Positions 1 to 9,392 of a stretch of 64,000 bases of DNA are shown here, piece after piece. The notes beneath the pieces were generated by a model. It saw only the letters and a program-made list of their open reading frames with translations, searched no databases and had not been told where the DNA came from. Source of the DNA: Caldifarciminota bacterium (GTDB lineage Bacteria > Hydrothermota > UBA3073 > JACQXS01 > JAGMCI01). A program made the translations under genes and the position numbers. The stretch's first letter is position 1, and the number at the start of each line of letters is the position of its first letter. The stretch is taken from positions 77,252 to 141,251 of the forward strand of contig JAGMCI010000017.1 in NCBI GenBank assembly GCA_023129325.1, in the 5' to 3' direction.

Positions 1-6
1 TTTACT

Positions 7-792
7 ATGGTACATATTAGGCTTGGAAATATAAATCCTGGACTTATCTCCACTCCCGGTGTTTGGGGATTTGCAGGACTCATTTCTTATGCTTTAATTG
101 TAAGTTTTGGAGTGTGGGGGATGCCTCAACTTGTAGTAAGATTTTATTCAATAAAGTCAGTTAAAATGATAAAAAAAGGTGTTATAATGGCTACAGTTGG
201 TGGCTGTATGGCAATTTTACCTTATTTTAATGGTGCAATAGCAAGAATTTTATTTCCAAGACTTTCATCTCCTGACCTTGCTATTCCAAGTTTAACAAAA
301 TTTGTCCTTTCACCATTAGGTGGTAGTTTATTTCTTGCCGCAGTTATTGCGGCTGGAATGTCAACATTTGCTGCGGCTTTAATAATTATATCAAGTAGTA
401 TAGTGCGAGATATATATAAAAAGAAAGTAAAAAATGAACTTGCTCATACAAGACTCTGGAGTATACTTATTGGTTGTATTTCCTTGGTTTTAGCCTTAAA
501 ACCACCTGCACTAATTCTTGTAATATGTGCCTTTGCCTGGGCAGTTATTGCATCAACTTGTCTCTGGCCCATGTTTTTTGGAATTTACTGGAAAGGTGTG
601 ACTAAAGCTGGTGTTATTTCAAGTATGATAGGTGGCTTTACAGTTTCACTTGGCTGGATGGTTATAGGAAATCCGTTTGGTATACATGGATTTATACCAG
701 GCATAATAATAGCTCTTTTATTAATTGTCATAGTAAGTAAATTTACCTCCAAATTCCCAGAAACCCACATCAAAAGCATCTGGGAAGCCTAA
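7..792 (+). CDS. Sodium:solute symporter (SSS) family protein, C-terminal part; probably continues upstream of the window
   Basis: Multi-TM protein with SSS-like segments (FAAALIIISSSIVRDIYKK, ASTCLWPMFFGIYWKGVTKAGVISSMIGG); gene begins at window edge. Confidence 0.8.
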   Translation: MVHIRLGNINPGLISTPGVWGFAGLISYALIVSFGVWGMPQLVVRFYSIKSVKMIKKGVIMATVGGCMAILPYFNGAIARILFPRLSSPDLAIPSLTKFVLSPLGGSLFLAAVIAAGMSTFAAALIIISSSIVRDIYKKKVKNELAHTRLWSILIGCISLVLALKPPALILVICAFAWAVIASTCLWPMFFGIYWKGVTKAGVISSMIGGFTVSLGWMVIGNPFGIHGFIPGIIIALLLIVIVSKFTSKFPETHIKSIWEA

Positions 793-846
793 AAAAGCAA
801 AAGTCAAAAATCAAGATGCAACATAACAGATTAAAATTTAAAAACG

Positions 847-900
847 AGCCACGGATTTCACTGATTAGAAAAAATATTTAAATCTGTGTAATCTGTGGTT
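847..900. repeat. Interspersed CCACAGATT-ACACAGATT type inverted repeat (family C)
   Basis: gccacggatttcactgatt...aatctgtgtaatctgtggtt imperfect inverted arms. Confidence 0.8.
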
Positions 901-908
901 ATTTTTTC

Positions 909-936
909 TTGACTTTTTAAGTTCTTTCAATATGAT
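909..936 (+). promoter_or_regulatory. Sigma70-type promoter abutting comEA-like GTG start
   Basis: TTGACT-N16-TATGAT, GTG start at 943. Confidence 0.6.
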
Positions 937-942
937 TTAAGT

Positions 943-1368
943 GTGGAAAGATGGTTTACACCTCAGGAAAGAGGAGTTATATTATTTCTTATAGCTATTC
1001 TTGTGCTTGGGGGTGCTATTTATGTTTATAAACTAAAAAATCCTTACCTGCTTCCCGAACTTAAACTCTCAGGGGAAGAAAATGTTAAAATTGAAGAATT
1101 GATTTATAAGACTCTGGATACACTTGAACAAAAAACTGTCTCTTTTAAAAGACCAAGAGAAAAAGTTACCTCTTTTCCAATAAATATTAACTCAGCTTCT
1201 AAAGAAAAGCTTATGCTTCTTCCAGGTATAGGCCCTTCTTATGCTCAAAGAATTATAGAGTATAGAGAAAAATATGGAAGCTTTAAAAATCCTGAAGAAT
1301 TAATGAAAATAAATGGAATTGGGAAAAAGAAATTTAAGAAATTAAAGCCCAAGATAACAATAAAATAA
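943..1368 (+). CDS. ComEA-like helix-hairpin-helix protein with N-terminal TM segment
   Basis: INSASKEKLMLLPGIGPSYAQRIIEYREKYGSFKNPEELMKINGIGKKKFKKLKPKI is a classical ComEA HhH repeat; GTG start. Confidence 0.85.
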   Translation: MERWFTPQERGVILFLIAILVLGGAIYVYKLKNPYLLPELKLSGEENVKIEELIYKTLDTLEQKTVSFKRPREKVTSFPININSASKEKLMLLPGIGPSYAQRIIEYREKYGSFKNPEELMKINGIGKKKFKKLKPKITIK

Positions 1369-1488
1369 ACCACAACCCTCTTGGTAAGTGGTTAAATGGT
1401 TAATTGGTTAAATTGTAACTTAAAAATTTTTGCTTTTTAATATTTGATATTACTTAGCCCCTGTGATTATTGTATTATAGTGTAAGTT

Positions 1489-3258
1489 GTGTTATTTTTA
1501 ATTCTTTTTTTATTTGCGCCAGAATTTGAGGCTGAAATTGGGTCTGAAACTGTAATTGAAGAACTTCAAAGATTGAAACAGCATCCAATTAATATTAATA
1601 TAGCTAAAGAGGAAGGCTTCATCAAAATATATTGGATTTCGCCCAGGCTTGCAAAATCAATAGTTAAAACAAGAAAAAAGAATAAAGGGTTTAAAAGTAT
1701 TAAGGATTTAAAAGAAGTGCCAGGGATGTCAGATGAAATATTTGATAATATTAAACCTTATATAACACTTAAATCTAAATATAAAATCAAGCCAATTTCA
1801 TTTGAATTGAGGTCAAGATTTCAGGAGACTTTTCCAAAAGAGAATGGAAATAAACTTGGGAATCCTGTAAAATCATACCAGCGAGTTAAATTAGCTTACT
1901 CCAATATTTCTGGGACTTTATTGCTTGAAAAAGACCCTTATGAATACTCTTATACAGATTTTATGACTTATGGGATAATGATTAAAAAATTACCAGGATT
2001 TTCCAAAATTGTAATTGGTGATTACAGACTTGAATTTGGGGAAGGACTTTTGTTTGGCTTTCCTCCACTTATCACTTTTAAAACCCAGGGAATGATTAAG
2101 GGGAAAGAGAAAGGTATAAGATTATATACTATTACCGGGGAAAATACTTTTTTGCGAGGCGTAGCTTTGGAATCTCAAATTTATGAAAAAATTAAGAACT
2201 TTACTTTCTTCTCAGATACAAAACTTGATGGCAAATTTGAGGATGGCGAAGTTTCAATATATTATAATTATGAAGGAGACTATTCAACAGAGCTTAGGAA
2301 AGTGAAAAAAGATAGAATAAGAGAAAAATTATTTGGCACAAGATTTGAATTCAAATGGAGAGCTACGAAACTTGGTTTCACAGGGTATAAAAACTGGTAT
2401 TTCTTAAATCCAGAAGGAACTGAGGTGGAGGCACATAATCTTTATGGATTTGATTTTACAAGTTTCATATTTGGGCTTGAATGGTTTAGTGAGATAGGAA
2501 AATGTGATGAAACTCTTGCGGCAGTTGCTGGTATTGAATATAAGAAAGGAAAAATAAGACTTGGCATTCTATCTCGGTATTATCCGGCTCATTTTTATGT
2601 TTTGCATTCTTCGCCATTTTCAGATAGAACTACATATATTAATGGAATTTCAGAAAAGGGAAATTATGTTTATATGGCATATAAATGCTCAAAGAATACA
2701 AAGTTTATTGGCTATACTGATGTTTTTACTAAATTACCTAAAATTAACTCTTTTGAATTGCCAATTCATAAAGTTGAATATTTTGGTGAACTTGAACATA
2801 AGTTTACATCTTGCTTTTATATAACTGGAAGATATAAATTTGAAAGTGAAGGTATATCTGAAGGAAAATGGCTTAGGTTGCAGGCAGATGTAAAATTGAA
2901 AAAAATCAATTTTAGAATCAGAGCTGAAAAGGTTTATGAAACTGATACTGTGAAAAATTATGCAGGAAAATTATTGTATTTGGATTTAGGATTTAATTTT
3001 TCTAAAAGTTCAGTTCTTACCACGAGATTTATTTTATTCAATTCAGGACTTCATAAGTTCAGGCTTTATGAATACGAGAGAGACCTGCCGGGGCTTATGA
3101 TAAATCAATCTATATCAGGAGAAGGAACAAGACTTTATTTATTCTTAAGGCACTATATTGCTCCATTTTGTGCATTCAGTTTAAAGTATGCTATTAACTC
3201 AAAAAATAACGAGTCTAAGAAGCAAAAATGGGGTCTACAGTTTGATTTAGAAGTTTGA
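1489..3258 (+). CDS. Helix-hairpin-helix domain protein with large beta-rich C-terminal region (possible outer membrane barrel)
   Basis: N-terminal HhH (ININIAKEEGF..KSIKDLKEVPGMSDEIFDNIKPYI) followed by alternating beta-strand-like sequence. Confidence 0.6.
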   Translation: MLFLILFLFAPEFEAEIGSETVIEELQRLKQHPININIAKEEGFIKIYWISPRLAKSIVKTRKKNKGFKSIKDLKEVPGMSDEIFDNIKPYITLKSKYKIKPISFELRSRFQETFPKENGNKLGNPVKSYQRVKLAYSNISGTLLLEKDPYEYSYTDFMTYGIMIKKLPGFSKIVIGDYRLEFGEGLLFGFPPLITFKTQGMIKGKEKGIRLYTITGENTFLRGVALESQIYEKIKNFTFFSDTKLDGKFEDGEVSIYYNYEGDYSTELRKVKKDRIREKLFGTRFEFKWRATKLGFTGYKNWYFLNPEGTEVEAHNLYGFDFTSFIFGLEWFSEIGKCDETLAAVAGIEYKKGKIRLGILSRYYPAHFYVLHSSPFSDRTTYINGISEKGNYVYMAYKCSKNTKFIGYTDVFTKLPKINSFELPIHKVEYFGELEHKFTSCFYITGRYKFESEGISEGKWLRLQADVKLKKINFRIRAEKVYETDTVKNYAGKLLYLDLGFNFSKSSVLTTRFILFNSGLHKFRLYEYERDLPGLMINQSISGEGTRLYLFLRHYIAPFCAFSLKYAINSKNNESKKQKWGLQFDLEV

Positions 3259-3311
3259 ATCACAGAGAGCACAGACTTCGTCTGTCTCGTCGACAAGGCA
3301 GATAAGATTGC

Positions 3312-3359
3312 AGGCACAAATTCAATTTGTGCCAAGCACGATTTGAAATCGTGCCTACA
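3312..3359 (-). repeat. Double-hairpin repeat (family D): two adjacent palindromes
   Basis: aggcacaaattcaatttgtgcc + aagcacgatttgaaatcgtgcct; reverse complement recurs at 40219-40268. Confidence 0.85.
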
Positions 3360-3403
3360 TTTAAAAATCTACGAACTCTGTTGTGGTTAAATCAGTTTTT
3401 TGC

Positions 3404-3432
3404 TTGACATTTTAAACATTATGTAGTATATA
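3404..3432 (+). promoter_or_regulatory. Sigma70-type promoter abutting lhgO start
   Basis: TTGACA-N17-TATATA, ATG at 3441. Confidence 0.6.
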
Positions 3433-3440
3433 AATATGGG

Positions 3441-4655
3441 ATGGAAGAGATTGATATTACCATTATTGGCGCAGGAGTTATTGGTCTTGCAATAGCTTCC
3501 GAGTTAGCAAAGGAGAGTAGGGCAGTTTATGTTCTTGAACGTTATAATACATTTGGGCAGGAAACTTCAAGCCGAAACAGTGAGGTTATCCATGCAGGCA
3601 TATACTATACACACAATACTTTGAAGGCAAAAACTTGTGTGGAGGGAAACAATTTGCTTTACGAACTTTGTGAAAAGAATAAAATTCCATATAAGAAGAC
3701 AGGAAAGCTTATTGTGGCAACAAATGGGAATGAAGTTATAAAGTTAGAAGAATTAAAGAAAAGAGGAGATGAAAATGGAGCGCGTGACCTTAAGCTCCTT
3801 TCTCAATCTGAGGTGATGAAACTTGAGCCAAATATACAGGCAAAAGGAGCTTTGTTTTCGCCCACAACGGGTGTGCTTGACTCTCATAGCTTAATGAAAT
3901 ATTGTATATCAAAAACAAAAGAAAATGGTGGAGAAGTCGTGTATAATTCAAATGTTGTTGGATTGGATAAGAAAGTAAACGGTTATAAAGTTACAATATC
4001 TGAAGGTAATGGGGATTATTTTTCCTTTATGAGCAAAATAGTGATTAATAGTGCTGGCCTTGGTTCTGATAAGATAGCAGAAATGGTGGGCATTGACATT
4101 AAAAAACAAGATTATGAATTAAAATTTTGTAAAGGTGATTATTTTAGCGTTGGACATGGTAAATCCCATCTTTTAGAACATTTAATCTATCCTGTCCCAA
4201 ATGGGGATACCTGTCCGCCATCCGTCAGGCCCGCCTTGACTCGTAGGCGAGGCAGGCAGGTTGGACTGGGTATTCATGTAACCCTTGATATTGGAGGAAG
4301 ATTGAAGTTAGGCCCAGATGATTATTATATTTCCCGAATGTCGGAATGTGCCTCTGGCACAGATAAAGGTAATTTAGATTACTCTGTTGATGAATCAAAA
4401 AAGAAAGAATTTTATGAGTCAGTAAAAGATTTTTTGCCTTTTATAGAGAAGGATGACTTAAGTCCCGATATGTCTGGAATAAGACCAAAGCTTCAAGGTC
4501 AGCATGAAGACTTTAAAGATTTTGTGATAAAAGATGAAGAAGACATAGGGTTTCCTGGATTTATAAATTTAATTGGAATAGAATCACCTGGACTTACAAG
4601 CTCTATCTCAATAGCAAAGCTTGTAAAAAATCTTGCAGAAAAATATATAAATTAA
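3441..4655 (+). CDS. lhgO: FAD-dependent oxidoreductase, L-2-hydroxyglutarate oxidase (LhgO) family
   Basis: DITIIGAGVIGLAIASELAKE, SSRNSEVIHAGIYY, GIESPGLTSSISIAKLV motifs; carries an in-frame repeat insertion. Confidence 0.8.
   Translation: MEEIDITIIGAGVIGLAIASELAKESRAVYVLERYNTFGQETSSRNSEVIHAGIYYTHNTLKAKTCVEGNNLLYELCEKNKIPYKKTGKLIVATNGNEVIKLEELKKRGDENGARDLKLLSQSEVMKLEPNIQAKGALFSPTTGVLDSHSLMKYCISKTKENGGEVVYNSNVVGLDKKVNGYKVTISEGNGDYFSFMSKIVINSAGLGSDKIAEMVGIDIKKQDYELKFCKGDYFSVGHGKSHLLEHLIYPVPNGDTCPPSVRPALTRRRGRQVGLGIHVTLDIGGRLKLGPDDYYISRMSECASGTDKGNLDYSVDESKKKEFYESVKDFLPFIEKDDLSPDMSGIRPKLQGQHEDFKDFVIKDEEDIGFPGFINLIGIESPGLTSSISIAKLVKNLAEKYIN
4209..4261 (+). repeat. GC-rich modular palindromic element, in frame inside lhgO
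   Basis: acctgtccgcc...cccgccttgactcgtaggcgaggcaggcaggt; 25 nt of it recurs in reverse complement at 31851-31875. Confidence 0.85.
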
Positions 4656-7600
4656 ATGGAGTATTTAAGAATGGAGCCACAGATTTCACAGACTAAAATC
4701 TGTGTAATCCGTGGTAAAGAAAGACTAAAGATATATAGATTAATTTCTTTCTTTATAATCTACTTTATCTTTGGGCAAATGGCATTTGGGTATTATTTAC
4801 CTAAATCTAATATTAAAAGAGTCCCAAACACTTATAAAGGGGAGATAACAGATAAGCCAGCTGATTTCTGGTGGATACATTGGATAGGAAGAGGTGATTT
4901 ATCTGACTATGTTATAAGTAATACTGCTCAAGGAGGATGGTTTCCTATGCCAGATAGTTGTGAATACTTTGATGGAACATGGGATTGGGTATGGATATCA
5001 ATGGATATGTACAGTGCAGGAATGTATGGGCTTTGTGGTGAATACCCTGCTAATTCAAATCAATTTTATAACTTTGCCGCTGGGGTATGGGTTGGAGCGC
5101 TTTATCCTTCTGAAATTGAGGGTAGTGATACTACATGGCAACTAAATGTATCAAAAGGTGCTTATAACTCTGATTTAGGTGGCATGAGTGTCCCTGAGAT
5201 GGATAGTGCTGGTGAGGTTGGTGATATATCAGGGATTGGGCTTTATTTTAGTGACCAGATAATACCTGAAGGACGCGGCTATCCTCATGAGGGAGCGTTT
5301 CTTTTTGCTCAATCAGGGACCGCACCCCAACCTTGGCAAGCTTTATGGCCGTTTGCAGATACAAGTTTAAATTCAAGGCGTCCACCTGATATGCAGTTAA
5401 ATCCAGCTGAAGGTGATATTGTCTCAAATCAGGATACTTACGGGGTAGCTGGAGATTGGATACCAGAGAGCGATGCTTCAACTATCTGGATAAGAGATAC
5501 AGGTCCCTATGATGTCTGGGGACTTGGCATAAGACTGGAGCAACGGACATATTCATTTAATATGCCAGAAAATAAGGATTATATTTATATAAATTATAAA
5601 ATAAGGAATATGAATCCATTCCCATTAAAAAATGTTTATTGTGGCTACTTTATGGATAATGATGTTGGCTCTGGAATACCAGAAGCAGGGCAAGGGGCTG
5701 GAGATGATATGATTGGTTATGATACAACTTTAAATCTTGGCTATACTTATGATTCAGATGCTTATGAACCTGACTGGGTAACTCCAGCAGGTTATATTGG
5801 TTGTGTATTATGCGAGACACCAGATGATATTGGATTTACAGGATTTGCTTCTTGGAGTCATGAGACTGATTCTATAATAGACGAGGATGGGCAGGATTTC
5901 TTAAAATATGAAAAACTGATGGATATAGTGTTCTGCGTTTCCACTACACCACAAGATGTGCGGCAACTTTCATCATCAGGTCCCTATTTGACATTACAGC
6001 CAGATGAAGAAGTTAATTTTACAATAGCTATTGTAATGGGATTAACTCTTAATGAATTAAATGAGCATGCCGAGAATGCGCTTATTCAGTTTCAAAATGG
6101 CTATTCGCCACAGGCGCCATTGGTGCAGAATATAAAAGCTATTCCAAAATGTGTCAACCCGGGAAATAATGTTGTAATAAATGCATTTGTGTATGACCAG
6201 GATGGTTTATCAGAAGTCAGGGCTGATATTGAATCACCTGATGAAAGTCATTATGCATCAATGCAGCTTTATGATGATGGACTTCATAATGATAGTTTAG
6301 CAAGTGACCACATTTATGGAAATAGTTGGACAACTTCTTATGAAGGGAGGAGTTATCTGGTTGACTTTCTTGCAGTAGACGTTTTAGCTAATACTACTTC
6401 AGTTAATAATGGTGCCAGTTTTACTACCCTTGGACCAATTATTGCGCAGGATTGGGAAATTATAGATGAGGATACTATTCCATCTCCGGGCGATTCGTTG
6501 AATATAAAAATAACACTTAAGAATAATGGTACTGCCCCAATTTATGGGGTAAAGTGCGAGGTAATACCACTTGAGTATATTGACATTCCTAATCCTATAC
6601 AGAATTTTGCTGACCTCAGTCCTGGAGAAACAGAGGATGAAACTTATGCAATTAAGGTATTGGACTCTTCACCGGATGTTATTACAACTCTCAAGCTCAA
6701 AATAACCGATTCAAATTATGGAGAATGGGAGGATAATATTGAGTTAAAAATTACAGATGATAATGGACCATTCCTTCACTATCCGGAGACACTGCCTGCT
6801 TACCTTGTTGCTGGGTCTGGTGACACTATAAGAGCAATGCTTATAGATGGTTCAGGAATATCTTTGGCACAAGCAATAATTGAAAGTCCTGCAGGTAACC
6901 CAATAGCTACTATTGACCTTTACGACGATGGTATTCATGGAGATGAAAAAGCTGACGACCATATTTACGGAAATGTATGGATAACACCAGCAGAAGAGGA
7001 GAAATTCTATAATGTTAACATTAGCACAGAGGATGGGCTTGGAAATCGTAAAGAATATACTAATTTGATGGAGTTTACAACTAAACCCTTTAATAAGACT
7101 GCTGACATCTTAGTTGTTGATGATGATAATTATAATCGCCCGCCTCTTGGGAAATCTAAATTTTATGAAACTTATTATACTGATGCGCTTGGTGCCAATG
7201 GCTATGAATGTGATGTTTGGGATGTATTTTGTTATGGGTCTCCAGATACATCAATTCTCAATCAATATACTATTGTTGTATGGCTCACAGGGGCAACTTA
7301 TAGTGGAATTTCATATCCAGAGGAATATTATAACTCAGCATCATTCACAGATGATGAGGCACTTGATTTAAGATTATATCTTAAAAATGGGGGATTATTA
7401 TTTTTATCAAGTCAAGGAATAAAGGATTTTTACTATTATTATCTTAATTATTTGGGAATAAGCAATGTATTACTCGATGTAGGTTCAGATACAATTTTAG
7501 GAATATCTGGCAGTCCCATAGGCGATGGATTAAATTTTACGATAACTGGTGGCACTGGTGCGGATAATCAGTTTATGCAATCTGCGATTATTCCCAGTTC

Positions 7601-8087
7601 AAAGGGAGATACTATATTGAATTATAAGAATTATGAAGGTGGTGGTTATGCTGGTGTTATGATGCAATTTAGTAAGTGGGCAGCTGTTACTTTTGGTTTT
7701 GGGTTTGAAGCAATAAATTCTGATGCTATGAGAAATGAAGTTATGCATCGTATAATAGAGTGGCTCTACTCAACAGGAGTTGAAGAACCTGATAAACCCG
7801 AGACTCCCAAGAGATATAAACTTTTACAGAATCGCCCTAATCCATTTAATGTAACTACAAATATTAAATATCAAGTACCCAAACTTAGTAAAATATCTCT
7901 AAATATCTATGATATCACAGGAAGATTGATACGGACTCTTGTAGATAAAGAGGAGAAACCTGGTTTGTATATAATAATATGGAATGGTAAGGATGACAGG
8001 GGGAAGAAACTTAGCAGTGGGGTGTATTTCTATAAATTGACTGCAGGCAATTTTGTGCAAATAAGGAAGTTAATTTTAATGCGTTAG
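4656..8087 (+). CDS. Large secreted protein with C-terminal T9SS/FlgD-like sorting domain
   Basis: C-terminus YKLLQNRPNPFNVTTNIKYQVPKLSKISLNIYDITGRLIRTL...GKKLSSGVYFYKLTAGNFVQIRKLILMR; annotated N-terminus runs through an intergenic-type repeat so the true start is probably downstream. Confidence 0.75.
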   Translation: MEYLRMEPQISQTKICVIRGKERLKIYRLISFFIIYFIFGQMAFGYYLPKSNIKRVPNTYKGEITDKPADFWWIHWIGRGDLSDYVISNTAQGGWFPMPDSCEYFDGTWDWVWISMDMYSAGMYGLCGEYPANSNQFYNFAAGVWVGALYPSEIEGSDTTWQLNVSKGAYNSDLGGMSVPEMDSAGEVGDISGIGLYFSDQIIPEGRGYPHEGAFLFAQSGTAPQPWQALWPFADTSLNSRRPPDMQLNPAEGDIVSNQDTYGVAGDWIPESDASTIWIRDTGPYDVWGLGIRLEQRTYSFNMPENKDYIYINYKIRNMNPFPLKNVYCGYFMDNDVGSGIPEAGQGAGDDMIGYDTTLNLGYTYDSDAYEPDWVTPAGYIGCVLCETPDDIGFTGFASWSHETDSIIDEDGQDFLKYEKLMDIVFCVSTTPQDVRQLSSSGPYLTLQPDEEVNFTIAIVMGLTLNELNEHAENALIQFQNGYSPQAPLVQNIKAIPKCVNPGNNVVINAFVYDQDGLSEVRADIESPDESHYASMQLYDDGLHNDSLASDHIYGNSWTTSYEGRSYLVDFLAVDVLANTTSVNNGASFTTLGPIIAQDWEIIDEDTIPSPGDSLNIKITLKNNGTAPIYGVKCEVIPLEYIDIPNPIQNFADLSPGETEDETYAIKVLDSSPDVITTLKLKITDSNYGEWEDNIELKITDDNGPFLHYPETLPAYLVAGSGDTIRAMLIDGSGISLAQAIIESPAGNPIATIDLYDDGIHGDEKADDHIYGNVWITPAEEEKFYNVNISTEDGLGNRKEYTNLMEFTTKPFNKTADILVVDDDNYNRPPLGKSKFYETYYTDALGANGYECDVWDVFCYGSPDTSILNQYTIVVWLTGATYSGISYPEEYYNSASFTDDEALDLRLYLKNGGLLFLSSQGIKDFYYYYLNYLGISNVLLDVGSDTILGISGSPIGDGLNFTITGGTGADNQFMQSAIIPSSKGDTILNYKNYEGGGYAGVMMQFSKWAAVTFGFGFEAINSDAMRNEVMHRIIEWLYSTGVEEPDKPETPKRYKLLQNRPNPFNVTTNIKYQVPKLSKISLNIYDITGRLIRTLVDKEEKPGLYIIIWNGKDDRGKKLSSGVYFYKLTAGNFVQIRKLILMR
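4676..4715. repeat. Family C inverted repeat
   Basis: gccacagatttcacagactaaaatctgtgtaatccgtggt. Confidence 0.8.
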
Positions 8088-8145
8088 GCAAAATAATGAA
8101 TATCTGTGTTAATCTGTGTCTAAATAAAGGATTTGAAAAGGTAAT

Positions 8146-8646
8146 ATGATACTTAAAGGAAAGGTCTGGAAATTTGGCGATAGTATATCAACTGACCTTA
8201 TATGTCCGGGTAGATATTTTCATCTTAGGTCTAATCTACCTGAACTTGCAAAGCATGTGCTTGAAGATGCAGACCCAGATTTTGCTAAAAAGATGAAAAA
8301 AGGAGATTTTGTTGTCGGAGGTAAAAATTTTGGATTAGGTTCATCAAGAGAACATGCTCCAACAATTATAAAAATTGCTGGTGTCTCGGCTGTGCTTGCG
8401 AAATCATTTGCACGCATATTTTACAGAAATGCAATAAATGTAGGATTGCCACTTTTGGAATGTGATACTTCTCAAATTGATGAAGGAGATGAACTTGAAA
8501 TTGACCTTTTACAAGGTATAATTGAGGATAAGACAAAACAAATTAAACTAACTACTTCTTCTTTACCAAAGGCAATGCTGAATATTTTAAATGATGGCGG
8601 TCTTGTAGCACATATTGAGAAACATGGAGATTTTAAATTAGATTAA
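8146..8646 (+). CDS. leuD: 3-isopropylmalate dehydratase small subunit (LeuD/aconitase swivel family)
   Basis: GDSISTDLICPGRYF, GGKNFGLGSSREHAPTIIKIAGVSAVLAKSFARIFYRNAINVGLP. Confidence 0.9.
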   Translation: MILKGKVWKFGDSISTDLICPGRYFHLRSNLPELAKHVLEDADPDFAKKMKKGDFVVGGKNFGLGSSREHAPTIIKIAGVSAVLAKSFARIFYRNAINVGLPLLECDTSQIDEGDELEIDLLQGIIEDKTKQIKLTTSSLPKAMLNILNDGGLVAHIEKHGDFKLD

Positions 8647-8647
8647 A

Positions 8648-9352
8648 ATGAAGTATATTAAATCAGAAATCAGAAGTCAGAAGTCAGAAGTCAGAGGGCA
8701 GAGAACATACCTCTTATTTCTGTTTTCTGTTCTCTGTTTTCTGTTTTTTATGAGGTGTGAAATGAGAACTGAAGGACCTGAGATTATTTATCCTGTTGAT
8801 GATACACTGACAAGAGATAATTCTTTTACATTTGAGTGGGAAACATTGAGAAATTATAAAGTATATGAGATACAAATAGCTAAAGATAAGAACTTTTCAG
8901 AAATAGTTAAATACGATAAATGGATATATACTACCCTGTATAGGTATTTTTGTGATACGGAAAGTGGGACTCGCTTCTGGAGGGTGTGTGCTAAAAAAGG
9001 AGACCGGACTGCCTGGTCTTATGCGAAGTTTTTTGTGCTTCCAGAGAGTCCACGACCTTTATATCCTCCAGATGGTGCTACTGTGAACTCAAACGACTCT
9101 TCTGAATGTTATCTGAAATGTGATGTCCCGACATATGTGATGATTTCACATTTTGAGATAGATAATAACGATGGCTTTAGTTCGCCGGAAATTATAGATT
9201 CTATGGAAATAGATACTTCAGGGACTCATAGCACTTATTGTTTTTATGGCAAGCTCGGCAACGGGGATTATTACTGGCGAGCAAGCGAGAAAGATTCAGG
9301 TTCATTTTTCAGTAATTGGTCTGAGGTTAGAAAGTTTACAGTTCAAAAATAA
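8648..9352 (+). CDS. Hypothetical secreted/lipoprotein-like protein; N-terminus encoded by a repeat
   Basis: Hydrophobic N-terminal stretch LLFLFSVLCFLFFMRC followed by beta-rich Fn3-like repeats. Confidence 0.5.
   Translation: MKYIKSEIRSQKSEVRGQRTYLLFLFSVLCFLFFMRCEMRTEGPEIIYPVDDTLTRDNSFTFEWETLRNYKVYEIQIAKDKNFSEIVKYDKWIYTTLYRYFCDTESGTRFWRVCAKKGDRTAWSYAKFFVLPESPRPLYPPDGATVNSNDSSECYLKCDVPTYVMISHFEIDNNDGFSSPEIIDSMEIDTSGTHSTYCFYGKLGNGDYYWRASEKDSGSFFSNWSEVRKFTVQK
8662..8745. repeat. CAGAAGT / TTCTGTTTTCTG-type inverted repeat (family E)
   Basis: cagaaatcagaagtcagaagtcagaagtcagagggcagag ... ttctgttttctgttctctgttttctg. Confidence 0.8.
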
Positions 9353-9392
9353 AGTAAATTCCTCCACAAAGCATCAGGCAGTCATTTAAAAT

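Noticed and set aside
4656-4760. Annotated N-terminus MEYLRMEPQISQTKICVIRGKERLK of the large secreted protein
   Set aside because: It is the translation of a family C inverted repeat upstream of the signal-like segment (LISFFIIYFIFGQMAFG); probably a start-codon overcall.
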